A stretch of 64,000 bases of DNA from Microbispora corallina (GTDB taxonomy: Bacteria; Actinomycetota; Actinomycetes; Streptosporangiales; Streptosporangiaceae): NCBI RefSeq assembly GCF_016863035.1, contig NZ_BOOC01000003.1:434001-498000 (forward strand), in the 5' to 3' direction. The notes under the pieces were generated by a model. That model ran no database searches and had not been told where the DNA came from. It worked only from the letters and a program-made list of their open reading frames with translations. The translations under genes were made by a program, and so were the position numbers. Position 1 is the first letter of the stretch. Each line of letters begins with the position of its first letter. Positions 47,495 to 56,620 of the stretch are shown in pieces.

Positions 47495-48675
47495 GCGAGG
47501 TTCTCCCAGATGACGGTGCCGCCCATGCCCATTCCGACGCACATCGTGGTGATCCCGTACCGGACGTCCGGGTGCTCGGCGAACTCCCTCGACAGCTGGG
47601 TCATCAGGCGCACGCCCGACGAGGCGAGGGGGTGGCCGAACGCGATCGCGCCGCCGTAGGGGTTCACCCGGGGGTCGTCGTCGGCGATGCCGAAGTGCTC
47701 GAGGAACGCGAGCACCTGCACCGCGAAGGCCTCGTTGATCTCGAACAGGCCGATGTCGCCGATCGTCAGCCCGGCCAGGCGCAGGGCCCGCTCGGTCGAC
47801 GGGATCGGCCCGACGCCCATGACCTCGGGGTCCACCCCGGCGAAGGCGTAGGAGACCAGCCGCATGCGCGGGGTGAGGCCGAGCTCCTCGGCGACGTCCC
47901 GCGCGGCCACGACGCACCCGGTGGCGCCGTCGTTGATGCCGGAGGCGTTGCCCGCCGTGACCCGGCCGTGGGCGCGGAACGGCGTCTTGAGCGTCCGCAG
48001 GCCCTCCAGCGTGGTGCCCGGGCGGGGCGCCTCGTCGGCGGTGGCGAGCCCCCAGCCCTCGGCGGCCTTGCGGGTGGCCACCGGCACCAGGTCGCGCTGG
48101 ATCCTGCCGTCCGCGTACGCCTTGGCGACCTTCTCCTGGGAGGCCACGGCGAACGCGTCCGCCCGCTCCTTGGTGATCGTGGGGTAGCGGTCGTGCAGGT
48201 TCTCGGCCGTCATGCCCATCACGAGGGCGGACCCGTCCACCAGCCGCTCGGACAGGAACCGCGGGTTGGGGTCGACGCCCTCGCCCATCGGGTGGCGGCC
48301 CATGTGCTCGACGCCGCCGGCGATGGCCACGTCGTAGGCGCCGAACGCGATGCCGCCCGCGACCGTCGTCACGGCGGTCATCGCGCCCGCGCACATGCGG
48401 TCGATCGCGTAGCCGGGGACCGACTTGGGCAGGCCGGCGAGCACCGCCGCGGACCGGCCGATGGTCAGGCCCTGGTCGCCGATCTGGGTGGTGGCCGCGA
48501 CGGCCACCTCGTCCACCCGCTCCGGGGGGAGGCCGGGGTTGCGCCGCATCAGCTCGCGGATGACGCGGACTACCAGGTCGTCGGCACGCGTCTCGGCGTA
48601 CAGGCCCTTCGGGCCCGACTTGCCGAAAGGCGTCCGAACGCCGTCGACGAAGACGACTTCACGGGACGCAGGCAC
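47491..48675 (-). CDS. fadA: Acetyl-CoA C-acyltransferase (3-ketoacyl-CoA thiolase)
   Basis: A 394-residue thiolase that cleaves 3-ketoacyl-CoA to acetyl-CoA and a shortened acyl-CoA. Catalytic residues: nucleophilic Cys in DRMCAGAM (near residue 94), His in AFGHPLASSG and the second Cys in TMCVGMGMGG; GGVEHMGRHPM and NEAFAVQVLAF are family blocks. GTG 48675 has AGGAG 8 nt upstream. It is the first gene of the fadA-fadB operon, ATGA-coupled to the multifunctional enzyme. Confidence 0.94.
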   Translation of the reverse strand: MPASREVVFVDGVRTPFGKSGPKGLYAETRADDLVVRVIRELMRRNPGLPPERVDEVAVAATTQIGDQGLTIGRSAAVLAGLPKSVPGYAIDRMCAGAMTAVTTVAGGIAFGAYDVAIAGGVEHMGRHPMGEGVDPNPRFLSERLVDGSALVMGMTAENLHDRYPTITKERADAFAVASQEKVAKAYADGRIQRDLVPVATRKAAEGWGLATADEAPRPGTTLEGLRTLKTPFRAHGRVTAGNASGINDGATGCVVAARDVAEELGLTPRMRLVSYAFAGVDPEVMGVGPIPSTERALRLAGLTIGDIGLFEINEAFAVQVLAFLEHFGIADDDPRVNPYGGAIAFGHPLASSGVRLMTQLSREFAEHPDVRYGITTMCVGMGMGGTVIWENLA

Positions 48676-48685
48676 GGGTTCGCTC

Positions 48686-48728
48686 CTACTGGTCGGTAGC
48701 TTCCGGCTCTCTATGCTACTGGCCGGTA
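48686..48728. promoter_or_regulatory. Paired TetR-type operators upstream of fadA
   Basis: CTACTGGTCGGTAG (48686-48699) and TACTGGCCGGTA (48717-48728) are near-palindromes of the TAC(T/C)GGYCRGTA type with centres exactly 30 bp apart, about three helical turns. A further GGTAACCGGTAC follows. They lie just before fadA, the usual place for a TetR-family fatty-acid regulator; the regulator gene is not in this window. Confidence 0.55.
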
Positions 48729-48914
48729 ACCGGTACTGGGATCAGTGGTCCCGCCGTACGTGTGAATGATCGTTAACCGGCCGGCAACTCGGGTGAATCA
48801 GTACAGGTCCCCGGCGACGATCTTATTCGGGATGCAACCCCTCAAATCCCAAGAATCACTCCTCTAGCTCCCGCCAGCGGATTTCTTGGGACATTGCACT
48901 CGGAGAAAGAACCA

Positions 48915-51341
48915 ATGCGCTCCCCTGTGCGCGCCTGGACCAAGGCGCTCGCCGCGGCCGTCACGGCCGCGACCCTGTCCACCCCCCTCCTCGCGGGACC
49001 CGCGTACGCCGCCCCGCCCGGCTCGATCGGCTCGTCCGGCGAGGACGGCGCCTGGACCGTCGAACCCGTCGGCGGCGGCCACCGGGTCACCCTCCATCTG
49101 AGCAAGCCGCTGCCGGTCCGCGACGCCGTCCCCGAGCTCGCGGCGGACGGCCGCTCGCTCGGCCCGGCCGAGGAGTCGCCCGACGGCATGACGCTGACCC
49201 TCGTCACCCCCGACCCCGCCGTCGCCACGGCGTCGTCCGTCGGCGTGGCCTGGAACGGCGAGGTGCCCGAGGCCACCGCGGCGGCCGCCGGCAAGGCCGC
49301 GCCCAAGCCCGGCAACCCGCCCGCCGATCCGCCCGGCAAGCCGGGCAAGCCGGATCCCGCGCCGGTCGACCCCGCCGCGCCCGGTCCGTACGCCGTGACC
49401 CACGACGAGTACGACCTCGGCGACACCGCCATCACCCTGGAGGGGCTCGGCGGCCGCCCGGCCGAGATCCGGGCGAAGGTCTACCTGCCGGACGGCGCCC
49501 GCGGCGAGCGCCCGCTGGTCGTCTTCCTGCACGGCCGCCATTCGGCCTGCTACAACCCGACGGCCTGGACGACGTCCAACACCCAGTGGCCCTGCCCGGC
49601 GGGGCAGCAGCCCATCGCCAGCTACCAGGGCTACGACGGCCCCGCCGACGTGCTCGCGAGCCACGGGTACGTCGTCGTGTCGGTCAGCGCCAACGGCGTC
49701 AACGCCGCCGACAACCCCTACAGCGAGGACCGGGGCGCGCTGGCCCGGGGCGAGGTCGTCATGCGGCACCTCGACCTGCTCGCCGACGCCGACCGGGGCG
49801 TGGGCGACGCGAAGCTCGTGAGCCTGTTCAAGGGCCGCCTCGACATGGCCGACGTCGGCCTGATGGGCCATTCGCGCGGAGGCGAGGGCGTCGTCAAGGC
49901 CGCACTGATGAACGCGGGCCGGGCCAAGCCGTACGGGATCAAGGCGGTGCTCCCGCTCGCGCCCACGGACTTCGCACGGGCGACCCTGCCCGGCACGCCG
50001 ATGGCCGTCATCCTGCCCTACTGCGACGGGGACGTCTCCAACCAGCAGGGCCAGCACTTCTACGACGACTCCCGATACGCCGAGGACGACGACCCGGCCT
50101 TCCGCTCCTCGCTGATGGTCATGGGCGCCGACCACAACTTCTTCAACACCGAGTGGACCCCGGGGGTGGCGCACGCGCCCGCGTCCGACGACTGGTCCAA
50201 CCGCAACGACCCGGTCTGCGGCGGCACCGCGCCGTCGCGGCTGACCGCCGCCGAGCAGTACGCCGTCGGCACCGCGTACATCGCGGGGTTCTTCCGCCTG
50301 GTCCAGGGCGGCGAGCAGGGCCTGCTGCCGCTGTTCGACGGCAGCGGCGGCACGACCGCCTCCGCCGGGCGGGCCGTCGTGCACGCCGTCGCCCAGGCGC
50401 CCGCCGGCAAGCGCTTCGACGTGGCCTCCTTCACGTCGCTCGCGCCGTCGGTCTCCGGCTCGGCCACCGCGGCCGTCTGCGCCGGGATGCTGGACCGCTC
50501 GCCGCAGAGCGGCCTGCCGTCCTGCGCCTCCACGCTGACCACCGCGCAGGCGCCGTCCTGGACGCCCGCGACGTACGCGAACAACGTCGCCTCGACACCG
50601 GTGCTGCGGTTCTCCTGGAGCGACCCCACGGGCACGGTGACGGTGCCGCTCGACAAGCGGGACCAGAACGTCTCCCAGTACGACGCGCTCACCTTCCGCA
50701 CCGCGAGGGACGAGACGGCGACCGGCGACGTGGACCTCGCGGTCGAGATCGTCGACAAGCACGGCGCGTCCCGCACGGTCAAGGTGTCCGAGGTCAGCGA
50801 CGCGCTCACGGCGTTCCCCGGCACGGCCTCGCCGCTGCCCAAGACCTGGCTGCGCACGGTGCGCGTCCCGCTGAGCTCGCTCACCGGCGTCAAGCCGCAG
50901 CAGATCAGCGAGATCCGGATCTCGGGTGCGACTCAGACGGGCGCGGTCTACCTCGCCGACGTCGCGTTCACCACGGAGGCCGCGGGTGAGGCCCGCACCG
51001 ACAGGCTGCCGCAGGTGTCGGTGGAGGGCGCCACGGTGGACGAGGGCGACGGCCCGGGCACGGCCACGATGACGGTGCGGCTGTCGAGGAAGAGCGCCAC
51101 GCCGGTGACGGTCCAGATCCAGACGATCGCGACCGGGGGCGCCCCGGTGGTCGCCTCGGCGGCGCAGGAGGTCGTCATCCCGGCCGGGTCCCCGCAGGCG
51201 ACCTTCCAGGTGCCCGTCAACGGCGACACCGCGGTGGCGTCCGCGCCGCAGTCGTACCAGGTGGTCGCCTCGGTGCCGGTCAACGCGACGATCGGGAACG
51301 GCTTCGCCCGGCTCGTCGTGACCGACGACGATGCGGTCTGA
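48915..51341 (+). CDS. Large secreted alpha/beta hydrolase with C-terminal Calx-beta-like domain
   Basis: An 808-residue exported protein: signal peptide (to about residue 34, AGPAYAAPP), a small beta domain (to about 110), a Pro/Gly/Lys linker, then an alpha/beta hydrolase (about 155-480) with FLHGRHSACYN (oxyanion region), GHSRGG (nucleophile Ser near 319), a PYCDGDVSNQQG segment fitting the acid loop, and GADHNFFNTEW with a candidate catalytic His. Residues about 480-700 look like a galactose-binding-type beta domain, and the last 105 (VSVEGATVDEGDGPGTATM) resemble a Calx-beta repeat. Substrate unknown; paired Cys fit an extracellular enzyme. ATG 48915 has GGAGAAAG upstream. Divergent from fadA. 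Confidence 0.8.
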   Translation: MRSPVRAWTKALAAAVTAATLSTPLLAGPAYAAPPGSIGSSGEDGAWTVEPVGGGHRVTLHLSKPLPVRDAVPELAADGRSLGPAEESPDGMTLTLVTPDPAVATASSVGVAWNGEVPEATAAAAGKAAPKPGNPPADPPGKPGKPDPAPVDPAAPGPYAVTHDEYDLGDTAITLEGLGGRPAEIRAKVYLPDGARGERPLVVFLHGRHSACYNPTAWTTSNTQWPCPAGQQPIASYQGYDGPADVLASHGYVVVSVSANGVNAADNPYSEDRGALARGEVVMRHLDLLADADRGVGDAKLVSLFKGRLDMADVGLMGHSRGGEGVVKAALMNAGRAKPYGIKAVLPLAPTDFARATLPGTPMAVILPYCDGDVSNQQGQHFYDDSRYAEDDDPAFRSSLMVMGADHNFFNTEWTPGVAHAPASDDWSNRNDPVCGGTAPSRLTAAEQYAVGTAYIAGFFRLVQGGEQGLLPLFDGSGGTTASAGRAVVHAVAQAPAGKRFDVASFTSLAPSVSGSATAAVCAGMLDRSPQSGLPSCASTLTTAQAPSWTPATYANNVASTPVLRFSWSDPTGTVTVPLDKRDQNVSQYDALTFRTARDETATGDVDLAVEIVDKHGASRTVKVSEVSDALTAFPGTASPLPKTWLRTVRVPLSSLTGVKPQQISEIRISGATQTGAVYLADVAFTTEAAGEARTDRLPQVSVEGATVDEGDGPGTATMTVRLSRKSATPVTVQIQTIATGGAPVVASAAQEVVIPAGSPQATFQVPVNGDTAVASAPQSYQVVASVPVNATIGNGFARLVVTDDDAV

Positions 51342-51392
51342 TCACGAGCGGCCCATGGCCGCGCGGTAGAGACACCCCTGCCGGGAGAGGAG

Positions 51393-51440
51393 GCTCCTGG
51401 ACGTACGCCGGCCGCTGCCGGGTCGCGTACGTCCAGGAGC
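51393..51440. terminator. Bidirectional terminator between the hydrolase and VOC genes
   Basis: A perfect 16-bp stem (51393-51408 with 51425-51440, 16-nt loop) followed by TTCACG, between convergent stops at 51341 and 51477. Confidence 0.85.
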
Positions 51441-51476
51441 TTCACGTAGCGGTGGAGGGCTGGTCGTACGTGCCGG

Positions 51477-51878
51477 TCAGGTCTCCGGGGAGAGGAATTC
51501 GAGCCGGTTGCCGACGTTGTCGTGGGCGTAGAAGCGGCGGTGGCCCGGGAAGTGCGCATCCCAGGCGACCTCGACGCCGGCGGCCACCAGGCGCGCGGCG
51601 AGGTCGTCGAGGCCGGTCACCAGGATGCCCGGGTGCGCCTTGCGCGCGGGGCGGAAGTCCTCCTCCACGCCGAGGTGGATCTCCAGCGTGTCGGCCCGCA
51701 CCCACAGGCCGCCGCGCGCGGCCAGCTCGGGCGGCTTGCGGATCTCGGTCAGGCCGAGGACGCCGACGTAGAAGGCCCGGCAGGCGTCCTCGGAGCCGGG
51801 CGGGATCGCGAGCTGGACGTGGTGCAGGCCGTACCCGAAGGGGGAGACGACGTTCGGGCCGTACCCCTGATCGGCCAC
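51477..51878 (-). CDS. VOC-superfamily (glyoxalase-like) protein
   Basis: A 133-residue single-domain metalloprotein with two beta-alpha-beta3 halves: LHHVQLAIPPGSEDACRAFY in the first, and HPGILVTGLDDLAARLVAAG, RRFYAHDNVGNRLEFLSP in the second. Possible metal ligands are the early His (HHVQ), the Glu/His of LEIHLGVEE and the late Glu in RLEFL. The family includes glyoxalase I, dioxygenases and resistance proteins; substrate unknown. GTG 51878 lies one base after the RNase D stop, so it is the last gene of an operon with RNase D and DUF3000. Confidence 0.85.
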   Translation of the reverse strand: MADQGYGPNVVSPFGYGLHHVQLAIPPGSEDACRAFYVGVLGLTEIRKPPELAARGGLWVRADTLEIHLGVEEDFRPARKAHPGILVTGLDDLAARLVAAGVEVAWDAHFPGHRRFYAHDNVGNRLEFLSPET

Positions 51879-51879
51879 C

Positions 51880-53103
51880 TCAGACCTCTCCCTTGATCTC
51901 GAGCCGTTCGAGGGCCTTGGCCAGCGGATGGGCGGTCAGCCCGATCTGCCATTCGCGGGCGCCGAGGGCGCGCAGCCGCGCGGCGACCGTCTCCTCGGTG
52001 ATCTCGGCCGGGGGCTCCCAGGTGAGCCGCCGTATGGCGTCGGGCTGGACGAGGTTCTCGGTCGGCATGCGGTGCTCGTCGGCGAGCGCGGCGACGACGG
52101 CGCGGGCCGCGGACAGCCGCTTGGCGGCGGCCGGGTCGCGGTCGGCCCACCGGTTGGCCGGGGGAGGGCCGTCGCCCGGCCCCACCGGCTGCGGCAGCGC
52201 CGCCTCCGGCATCGTGCGCGCCCTGTTCACCGCGGCGAGCCAGTCGCGCAGGTGCCGGCGGGCGCTGCGGCCGGTGAACGAGGCGATCTCGGTGAGCGCC
52301 TTCGTGGTGCGCGGTTGGTCGAGCGCGGCCTGCACGATCGCGGCGTCGGGCAGCACGCGGCCCGGGGCGAGGTCGGCCTCCCGCGCGATCTCGTCGCGCA
52401 GCGTCCACAGCTCCCGCACGATGGCGAGCCCCCGCAGCGTCCGCACCCGGTGGATGCCGGAGGTGCGCCGCCAGGGGTCGTTCCGCGGCGGCAGCGCCGG
52501 GGCGGCCAGGATCGCGGCGAACTCCTCCATGGCCCACTCGAGCTTCCCGCTGGCGGCCAGCTCCTCGTGGAGGACGTCGCGCAGCTCCACCAGCACCTCG
52601 ACGTCGAGCGCCGCGTAGCGCAGCCAGGCCTCCGGCAGCGGCCGGGTCGACCAGTCGGCGGCCGAGTGGCCCTTCTCCAGCCGCAGCCCGAGGACCACCT
52701 CGACCATCGTGCCGAGCCCGACCCGCTCGTAGCCCAGGAGCCGTCCGGCCAGCTCGGTGTCGAACAGCCGGCGCGGCCGGAAGCCCAGCTCCGCCAGGCA
52801 CGGCAGGTCCTGGTTGGCGGCGTGCAGCACGACCTCGGCCCCGTCGAGGGCGGCGTCGAGCGCGCTCAGATCGGGGCAGGCGACCGGGTCGACGAGCGCG
52901 GTGCCCGACCCCGCCCGCCGCAGCTGGACGAGGTAGGCGCGGCCGCTGTAGCGGTAGCCGGAGGCGCGCTCCGCGTCCACGGCGACGGGCCCGGCGCCCC
53001 GGGCGAAGGCCTCGACGGCGGTCGCGAGCTCCGCCGGGTCCTCGATGACTGCCGGTATACCCTCGCGCGGCTCCAAAAGCGGCTTGACTTCGGGTTCTGT
53101 CAC
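51880..53103 (-). CDS. rnd: Ribonuclease D (DEDD exonuclease with HRDC domain)
   Basis: A 407-residue 3'-5' exoribonuclease that trims tRNA and other stable RNAs. The DEDDy residues are intact: VAVDAERASGY (Asp and Glu), HAANQDLPCL (Asp) and WLRYAALDVEVL (Tyr and Asp). An HRDC domain follows at residues about 215-300 (RGLAIVRELWTLRDEIARE), then a C-terminal helical region with PEAALPQPVG. The order DUF3000 then RNase D is conserved in actinobacteria. It starts at GTG 53103, three bases after the DUF3000 stop. Confidence 0.92.
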   Translation of the reverse strand: MTEPEVKPLLEPREGIPAVIEDPAELATAVEAFARGAGPVAVDAERASGYRYSGRAYLVQLRRAGSGTALVDPVACPDLSALDAALDGAEVVLHAANQDLPCLAELGFRPRRLFDTELAGRLLGYERVGLGTMVEVVLGLRLEKGHSAADWSTRPLPEAWLRYAALDVEVLVELRDVLHEELAASGKLEWAMEEFAAILAAPALPPRNDPWRRTSGIHRVRTLRGLAIVRELWTLRDEIAREADLAPGRVLPDAAIVQAALDQPRTTKALTEIASFTGRSARRHLRDWLAAVNRARTMPEAALPQPVGPGDGPPPANRWADRDPAAAKRLSAARAVVAALADEHRMPTENLVQPDAIRRLTWEPPAEITEETVAARLRALGAREWQIGLTAHPLAKALERLEIKGEV

Positions 53104-53106
53104 GGG

Positions 53107-53703
53107 CTAAGGGACTTTCGGATCTTCTCGGCGGACGGGGCGCGGGTGCAGCGCCGCGACGTCCGGGGGCAGCGGCGGGATGCCCGCCGCCAGGCACATG
53201 AGGTCGCACCAGGCCGCCACGTGGGCCGTCAGGTCCTCGTCCAGCGGGGACCAGGACGCACGCAGCTCCAGCTCGGTGGTGACGGGGTCGTCGGCCTTGT
53301 CGCCGAATCCCTCCGACACCGCGCGGGTGACGGTGCCCCCCACGGCCGCGTACGTCGCGCCGTGCGCGTCGAGGGCCTCGGTGAGCCAGCTCCACGCGAC
53401 CGGCCCGAGCAGCGGGTCCGTGGTGATCTCCGGCTCCATGTCGGCCCTGACGTAGGCGACCAGGCGGAACGGCCCCTCCCAGCCGCGCTGGCCGTCCGGG
53501 TCGAACAGCATGATCAGGCGGCCGACCGCGAGCTCGTCGTCGTCACGGTAGACCGAGGCCCCGACCGCGCCCGAGTAGGGGGCGAGGCGCTGGGGCGCCG
53601 GAATGTCCTCGAGCTCGATCTCCGGCCGCACCTCGGCGGGGCGCAGCGTCTCCAGCGCGCGCCGGAAGGCGGCGGGAGGGGCGGGCGGCTCACCGAGGGT
53701 CAT
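53107..53703 (-). CDS. DUF3000 domain protein
   Basis: A 198-residue protein of the actinobacterial DUF3000 family: PPAAFRRALETLRPAEVRPE, EDIPAPQRLAPYSGAVGASV, GRLIMLFDPDGQRGWEGPFR, VAYVRADMEPEITTDPLLGP and AWCDLMCLAAGIPPLPPDVA. Function unknown. ATG 53703 is chosen because homologue-like sequence starts there and a TACGCT box (53710-53715 on this strand) lies 6 nt before it, which suggests a leaderless transcript; an earlier in-frame start at 53763 would lie upstream of that box. First gene of the DUF3000, RNase D, VOC operon. Confidence 0.87.
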   Translation of the reverse strand: MTLGEPPAPPAAFRRALETLRPAEVRPEIELEDIPAPQRLAPYSGAVGASVYRDDDELAVGRLIMLFDPDGQRGWEGPFRLVAYVRADMEPEITTDPLLGPVAWSWLTEALDAHGATYAAVGGTVTRAVSEGFGDKADDPVTTELELRASWSPLDEDLTAHVAAWCDLMCLAAGIPPLPPDVAALHPRPVRREDPKVP

Positions 53704-53772
53704 GACCGAAGCGTAGGTCGGATTCGGGATGGCACGAAGCAGGGGGATGGCTGTGGGGGGCATGGGTGGTCG

Positions 53773-53955
53773 TCAAGCCGTGGCCGTCACAGACAGCGGG
53801 GCTGATCCGCGGTCCACGCGCGCCCATCCCGGACCGTCGTCGCGGCCGCCCGGACGGGACGGCTGCGCGAAGCCGCGCTCGGCGCCGCCGGCGCGCTGCG
53901 CGGCGCGGCGTTCGAGCTCAGTGCGGCGTTCGGGGGAACTCCACATCGAAGTCAT
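53773..53955 (-). CDS. Possible small basic protein (60 aa), unrecognised
   Basis: ATG 53955 to TGA 53773 encodes 60 residues (TSMWSSPERRTELERRAAQR and following), charged and without membrane segments. About 80 percent of third positions are G or C, near genomic coding levels, and GGAG with a GAGAGG further out precedes the start. I know no family for it. The surrounding 538-bp gap between DUF3000 and hemE has nothing else I can support. It may also be chance. Confidence 0.3.
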   Translation of the reverse strand: MTSMWSSPERRTELERRAAQRAGGAERGFAQPSRPGGRDDGPGWARVDRGSAPLSVTATA

Positions 53956-54241
53956 CGCTCCGGGGCCTCTCGTCGGATCCACGGTCGTGTCGGTAGCTCG
54001 GGACTGATCCGACGTTGGCACGTCCCGCCGACATTTCCCCGCAACGCGCTCGGCGTGTCTCGAAAGTGGCATTGGAATCGATGCCGGGACGCCGATTGGC
54101 GAACACATTGCCGAGCTGTGAGAACACTCACGCGAAGGGGAGGGATTCACCATACCGACACGAGGGCCGTGCCCGCTCGATTCAGGGACTCCAGGTCGGC
54201 GCGTGGTGCCGGGGGGTGTCCCGGCATGGCACGCTGGGAGG

Positions 54242-55279
54242 GTGAATCCCCAGCTGGCCGACTCCGTCTTCGTCCGCGCCTGCCGGCGCGAGCCCGTCCC
54301 GCACACCCCGGTCTGGTACATGCGCCAGGCGGGCCGTTCGCTCCCCGAGTACCGGCGGGCCCGCGAGGGCGTCGAGATGCTCACCGCCTGCGCGACGCCG
54401 GACCTGGTCGTCGAGATCACCATGCAGCCCGTCCGCCGGTACGGCGTCGACGCGGCCATCTTCTTCAGCGACATCGTCGTCCCGCTCAAGGCGATCGGCG
54501 TCGACCTCGACATCAAGCCGGGCGTCGGCCCCGTCGTCGCCACCCCGATCCGCGACCGCGCGGGGGCCGCGGTCCTGCGGCCGCTGGAGCCCGGCGACGT
54601 GCCGTACGTCACGGAGTCCGTGGAGGCACTGCTCAAGGAGCTCGGGGGGACGCCGCTGATCGGGTTCGCCGGTGGGCCCTTCACGCTGGCGTCGTACCTG
54701 ATCGAGGGCGGGCCGTCGAAGAACCACGACCGCACCAAGGCCATGATGTACGGCGATCCGGAGCTGTGGCACGAGCTCATGGACCGCCTCGGCGCGATCA
54801 CGCTGGCGTTCCTGCGGGTGCAGGCGGAAGCCGGCGCCTCGGCGGTCCAGCTGTTCGACTCCTGGGTCGGGGCCGTCGCGCCGCAGGACTACCGGACGTA
54901 CGTCCTGCCCCACACCGCCAAGATCTTCGCCGGACTCGCCGACCTCGGTGTGCCGCGGATCCACTTCGGCGTCGGCACGGGCGAGCTCCTCGGCGTCATG
55001 GGCGAGGCCGGCGCCGACGTGGTCGGCGTCGACTGGCGGGTGCCCCTCGACGAGGCCGCCCTGCGGGTGGGCGCGGGGAAGGCCCTGCAGGGCAACCTCG
55101 ACCCCGCCGTGCTGCTCGCCCCCTGGGAGGTCGTCGAGGAGCGCGCCCGCGAGGTGCTGGAGCGCGGCCGGGTGGCCGAGGGGCACGTGTTCAACCTCGG
55201 CCACGGCGTGCTCCCCTCGACCGACCCCGACCAGCTCGCCCGGCTCACCGACCTCGTCCACGAGGCGTCCGCGCGCTGA
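54242..55279 (+). CDS. hemE: Uroporphyrinogen decarboxylase
   Basis: Decarboxylates the four acetate side chains of uroporphyrinogen III to give coproporphyrinogen III. 345 residues. Motifs: [16 protein letters not shown] (N-terminal signature with the two active-site Arg), [72 protein letters not shown] and [17 protein letters not shown] 54242 is used because the conserved domain starts within ten residues; a CACGCT box at 54229-54234 may make it leaderless. Together with hemY and hemQ downstream it forms the coproporphyrin branch of haem synthesis. Confidence 0.96.
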   Translation: MNPQLADSVFVRACRREPVPHTPVWYMRQAGRSLPEYRRAREGVEMLTACATPDLVVEITMQPVRRYGVDAAIFFSDIVVPLKAIGVDLDIKPGVGPVVATPIRDRAGAAVLRPLEPGDVPYVTESVEALLKELGGTPLIGFAGGPFTLASYLIEGGPSKNHDRTKAMMYGDPELWHELMDRLGAITLAFLRVQAEAGASAVQLFDSWVGAVAPQDYRTYVLPHTAKIFAGLADLGVPRIHFGVGTGELLGVMGEAGADVVGVDWRVPLDEAALRVGAGKALQGNLDPAVLLAPWEVVEERAREVLERGRVAEGHVFNLGHGVLPSTDPDQLARLTDLVHEASAR

Positions 55280-55339
55280 CCCACCCGGGCCGCGCGGCGG
55301 GCAGGGCTCCTGCGGGGAGCCCGGCCCTGACCGGCGGGG

Positions 55340-56395
55340 TCACGCGGCCGGCGGGGGCTCCTCCGGGGAGTCCGGCCCGCCCCGGCCCGCCGGGGCGCCG
55401 ACCGGCACCGGCGGGGGCGGCGGGCCCTGCCAGCCCGCCGGATGACCGGGCGGGGGCGGCGGGCCCTGCCGGCCCCCGGGATGACCGGGCGGCTGCGGAG
55501 GCGCGAACGGGGACGTGCGGCGGAGCCGGCGCCACAGGACCAGCGTGACGACCCAGACCACGGCGATCAGCACGAGCCAGGGGAGCAGCGCGCCGAACAC
55601 GGTCAGGGCGATCTGGGTCGACGTCGTCAGGGCCCGCCAGCCGGACCGCAGGCCGGCCAGGAAGCCCGACGGCGGCTCCGACGGCCTGGCGCTCGGCTTG
55701 GGCTCCGCGAGCAGCGTGAGCGTCAGCGTGGCCATCCCCGTCTGCGCCGCCAGCGCCTTCTGCCTGGCCTGCAGCGACTCCAGGTCGGCCTCCCGGCTGG
55801 AGATCTCCCGCTCGATCTCCATGATCTCGCCGATCTTGGTGGCCTTCGACAGCAGCGTGCGGAACTGGTCGAGGGTGGCCTGCGCCGACTTCACCCGGCT
55901 GTCGACGTCCGCCACCTCCTGGGTGACGTCCTGGGCGCCCTGGTGGACCGACACCCGCTTGCCCAGGTCCCGGCCCAGCTGGGCGAGCACGTCGGAGTAG
56001 CGCTCCGGCGGGATCTTGAACGTGATCACCGCCTGGTCGCCGCCGTCGAACGCGCTGCTCCGCTCCTCGGAGACGTAGCCGCCGGCGCCGGTGACGATCG
56101 CCTTGGCCCGGTCGGACGCCGCCGCGACGTCCTTCGCCCTGATCGACATCTCGGCCGTGTAGACGACCGACCGCTGCGCCGGGGCGATCGTGACCTGGGC
56201 GTCCGCCTGCCGTCCGCCCGCGTCCGCGGCGGAGGCGGCGGACGCGGCGGCCTCGGGCTTTTCCGGGGCCGCGGCCCCGGCGGCCGTGCCTCCGGAGGAG
56301 CCGGCGGAGTCCGCCTGCTCGTACGGGCCTCCACAGCCGGCTGTCAGGAGGGCGAGGGCGGCCAGCGCCGCCACGCCGTACCGGAATCGAGTCAT
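55340..56395 (-). CDS. DUF4349 lipoprotein
   Basis: A 351-residue predicted lipoprotein: signal peptide with lipobox LTAGC (Cys near residue 22), an Ala/Ser/Glu-rich linker, then the DUF4349 domain (about 70-240): VVYTAEMSIRAKDVAAASDR, VTGAGGYVSEERSS, ITFKIPPERYSDVLAQLGR, and a coiled coil with IEREISSREADLESLQARQ. A membrane helix (about 270-295, LPWLVLIAVVWVVTLVLW) ends in a Pro/Gly tail with two copies of a 13-residue PPGHP-GGRQG-PPP-like repeat (39-bp DNA period). DUF4349 proteins are envelope proteins of unknown role. It lies on the opposite strand between hemE and hemY. Confidence 0.85.
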   Translation of the reverse strand: MTRFRYGVAALAALALLTAGCGGPYEQADSAGSSGGTAAGAAAPEKPEAAASAASAADAGGRQADAQVTIAPAQRSVVYTAEMSIRAKDVAAASDRAKAIVTGAGGYVSEERSSAFDGGDQAVITFKIPPERYSDVLAQLGRDLGKRVSVHQGAQDVTQEVADVDSRVKSAQATLDQFRTLLSKATKIGEIMEIEREISSREADLESLQARQKALAAQTGMATLTLTLLAEPKPSARPSEPPSGFLAGLRSGWRALTTSTQIALTVFGALLPWLVLIAVVWVVTLVLWRRLRRTSPFAPPQPPGHPGGRQGPPPPPGHPAGWQGPPPPPVPVGAPAGRGGPDSPEEPPPAA

Positions 56396-56620
56396 GTACT
56401 TAACACGGGTCGCCACGCCTCCAGAGTTCGCCCCCGCGATCACGATGCCGTCACGGTGCCGTCACGAGCGGCGACGTCCCGCCGGCGGAGGCGCTTGGCG
56501 CGCCGCGGTTCGGTCGGCACGGACGCCGCACGGCCGGCCCGGGGCGTCCGCGCGGCGGCCGGCGCCGGCACGGCCCGCCGGTGCGGCGACCGCGGAGACC
56601 GGCCGGTAACTTCTCTGGGT

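Noticed and set aside
55413-55500. Tandem repeat considered as a CRISPR or VNTR array
   Set aside because: Two 39-bp units inside the DUF4349 reading frame encode a 13-residue Pro/Gly repeat; there are no spacers.
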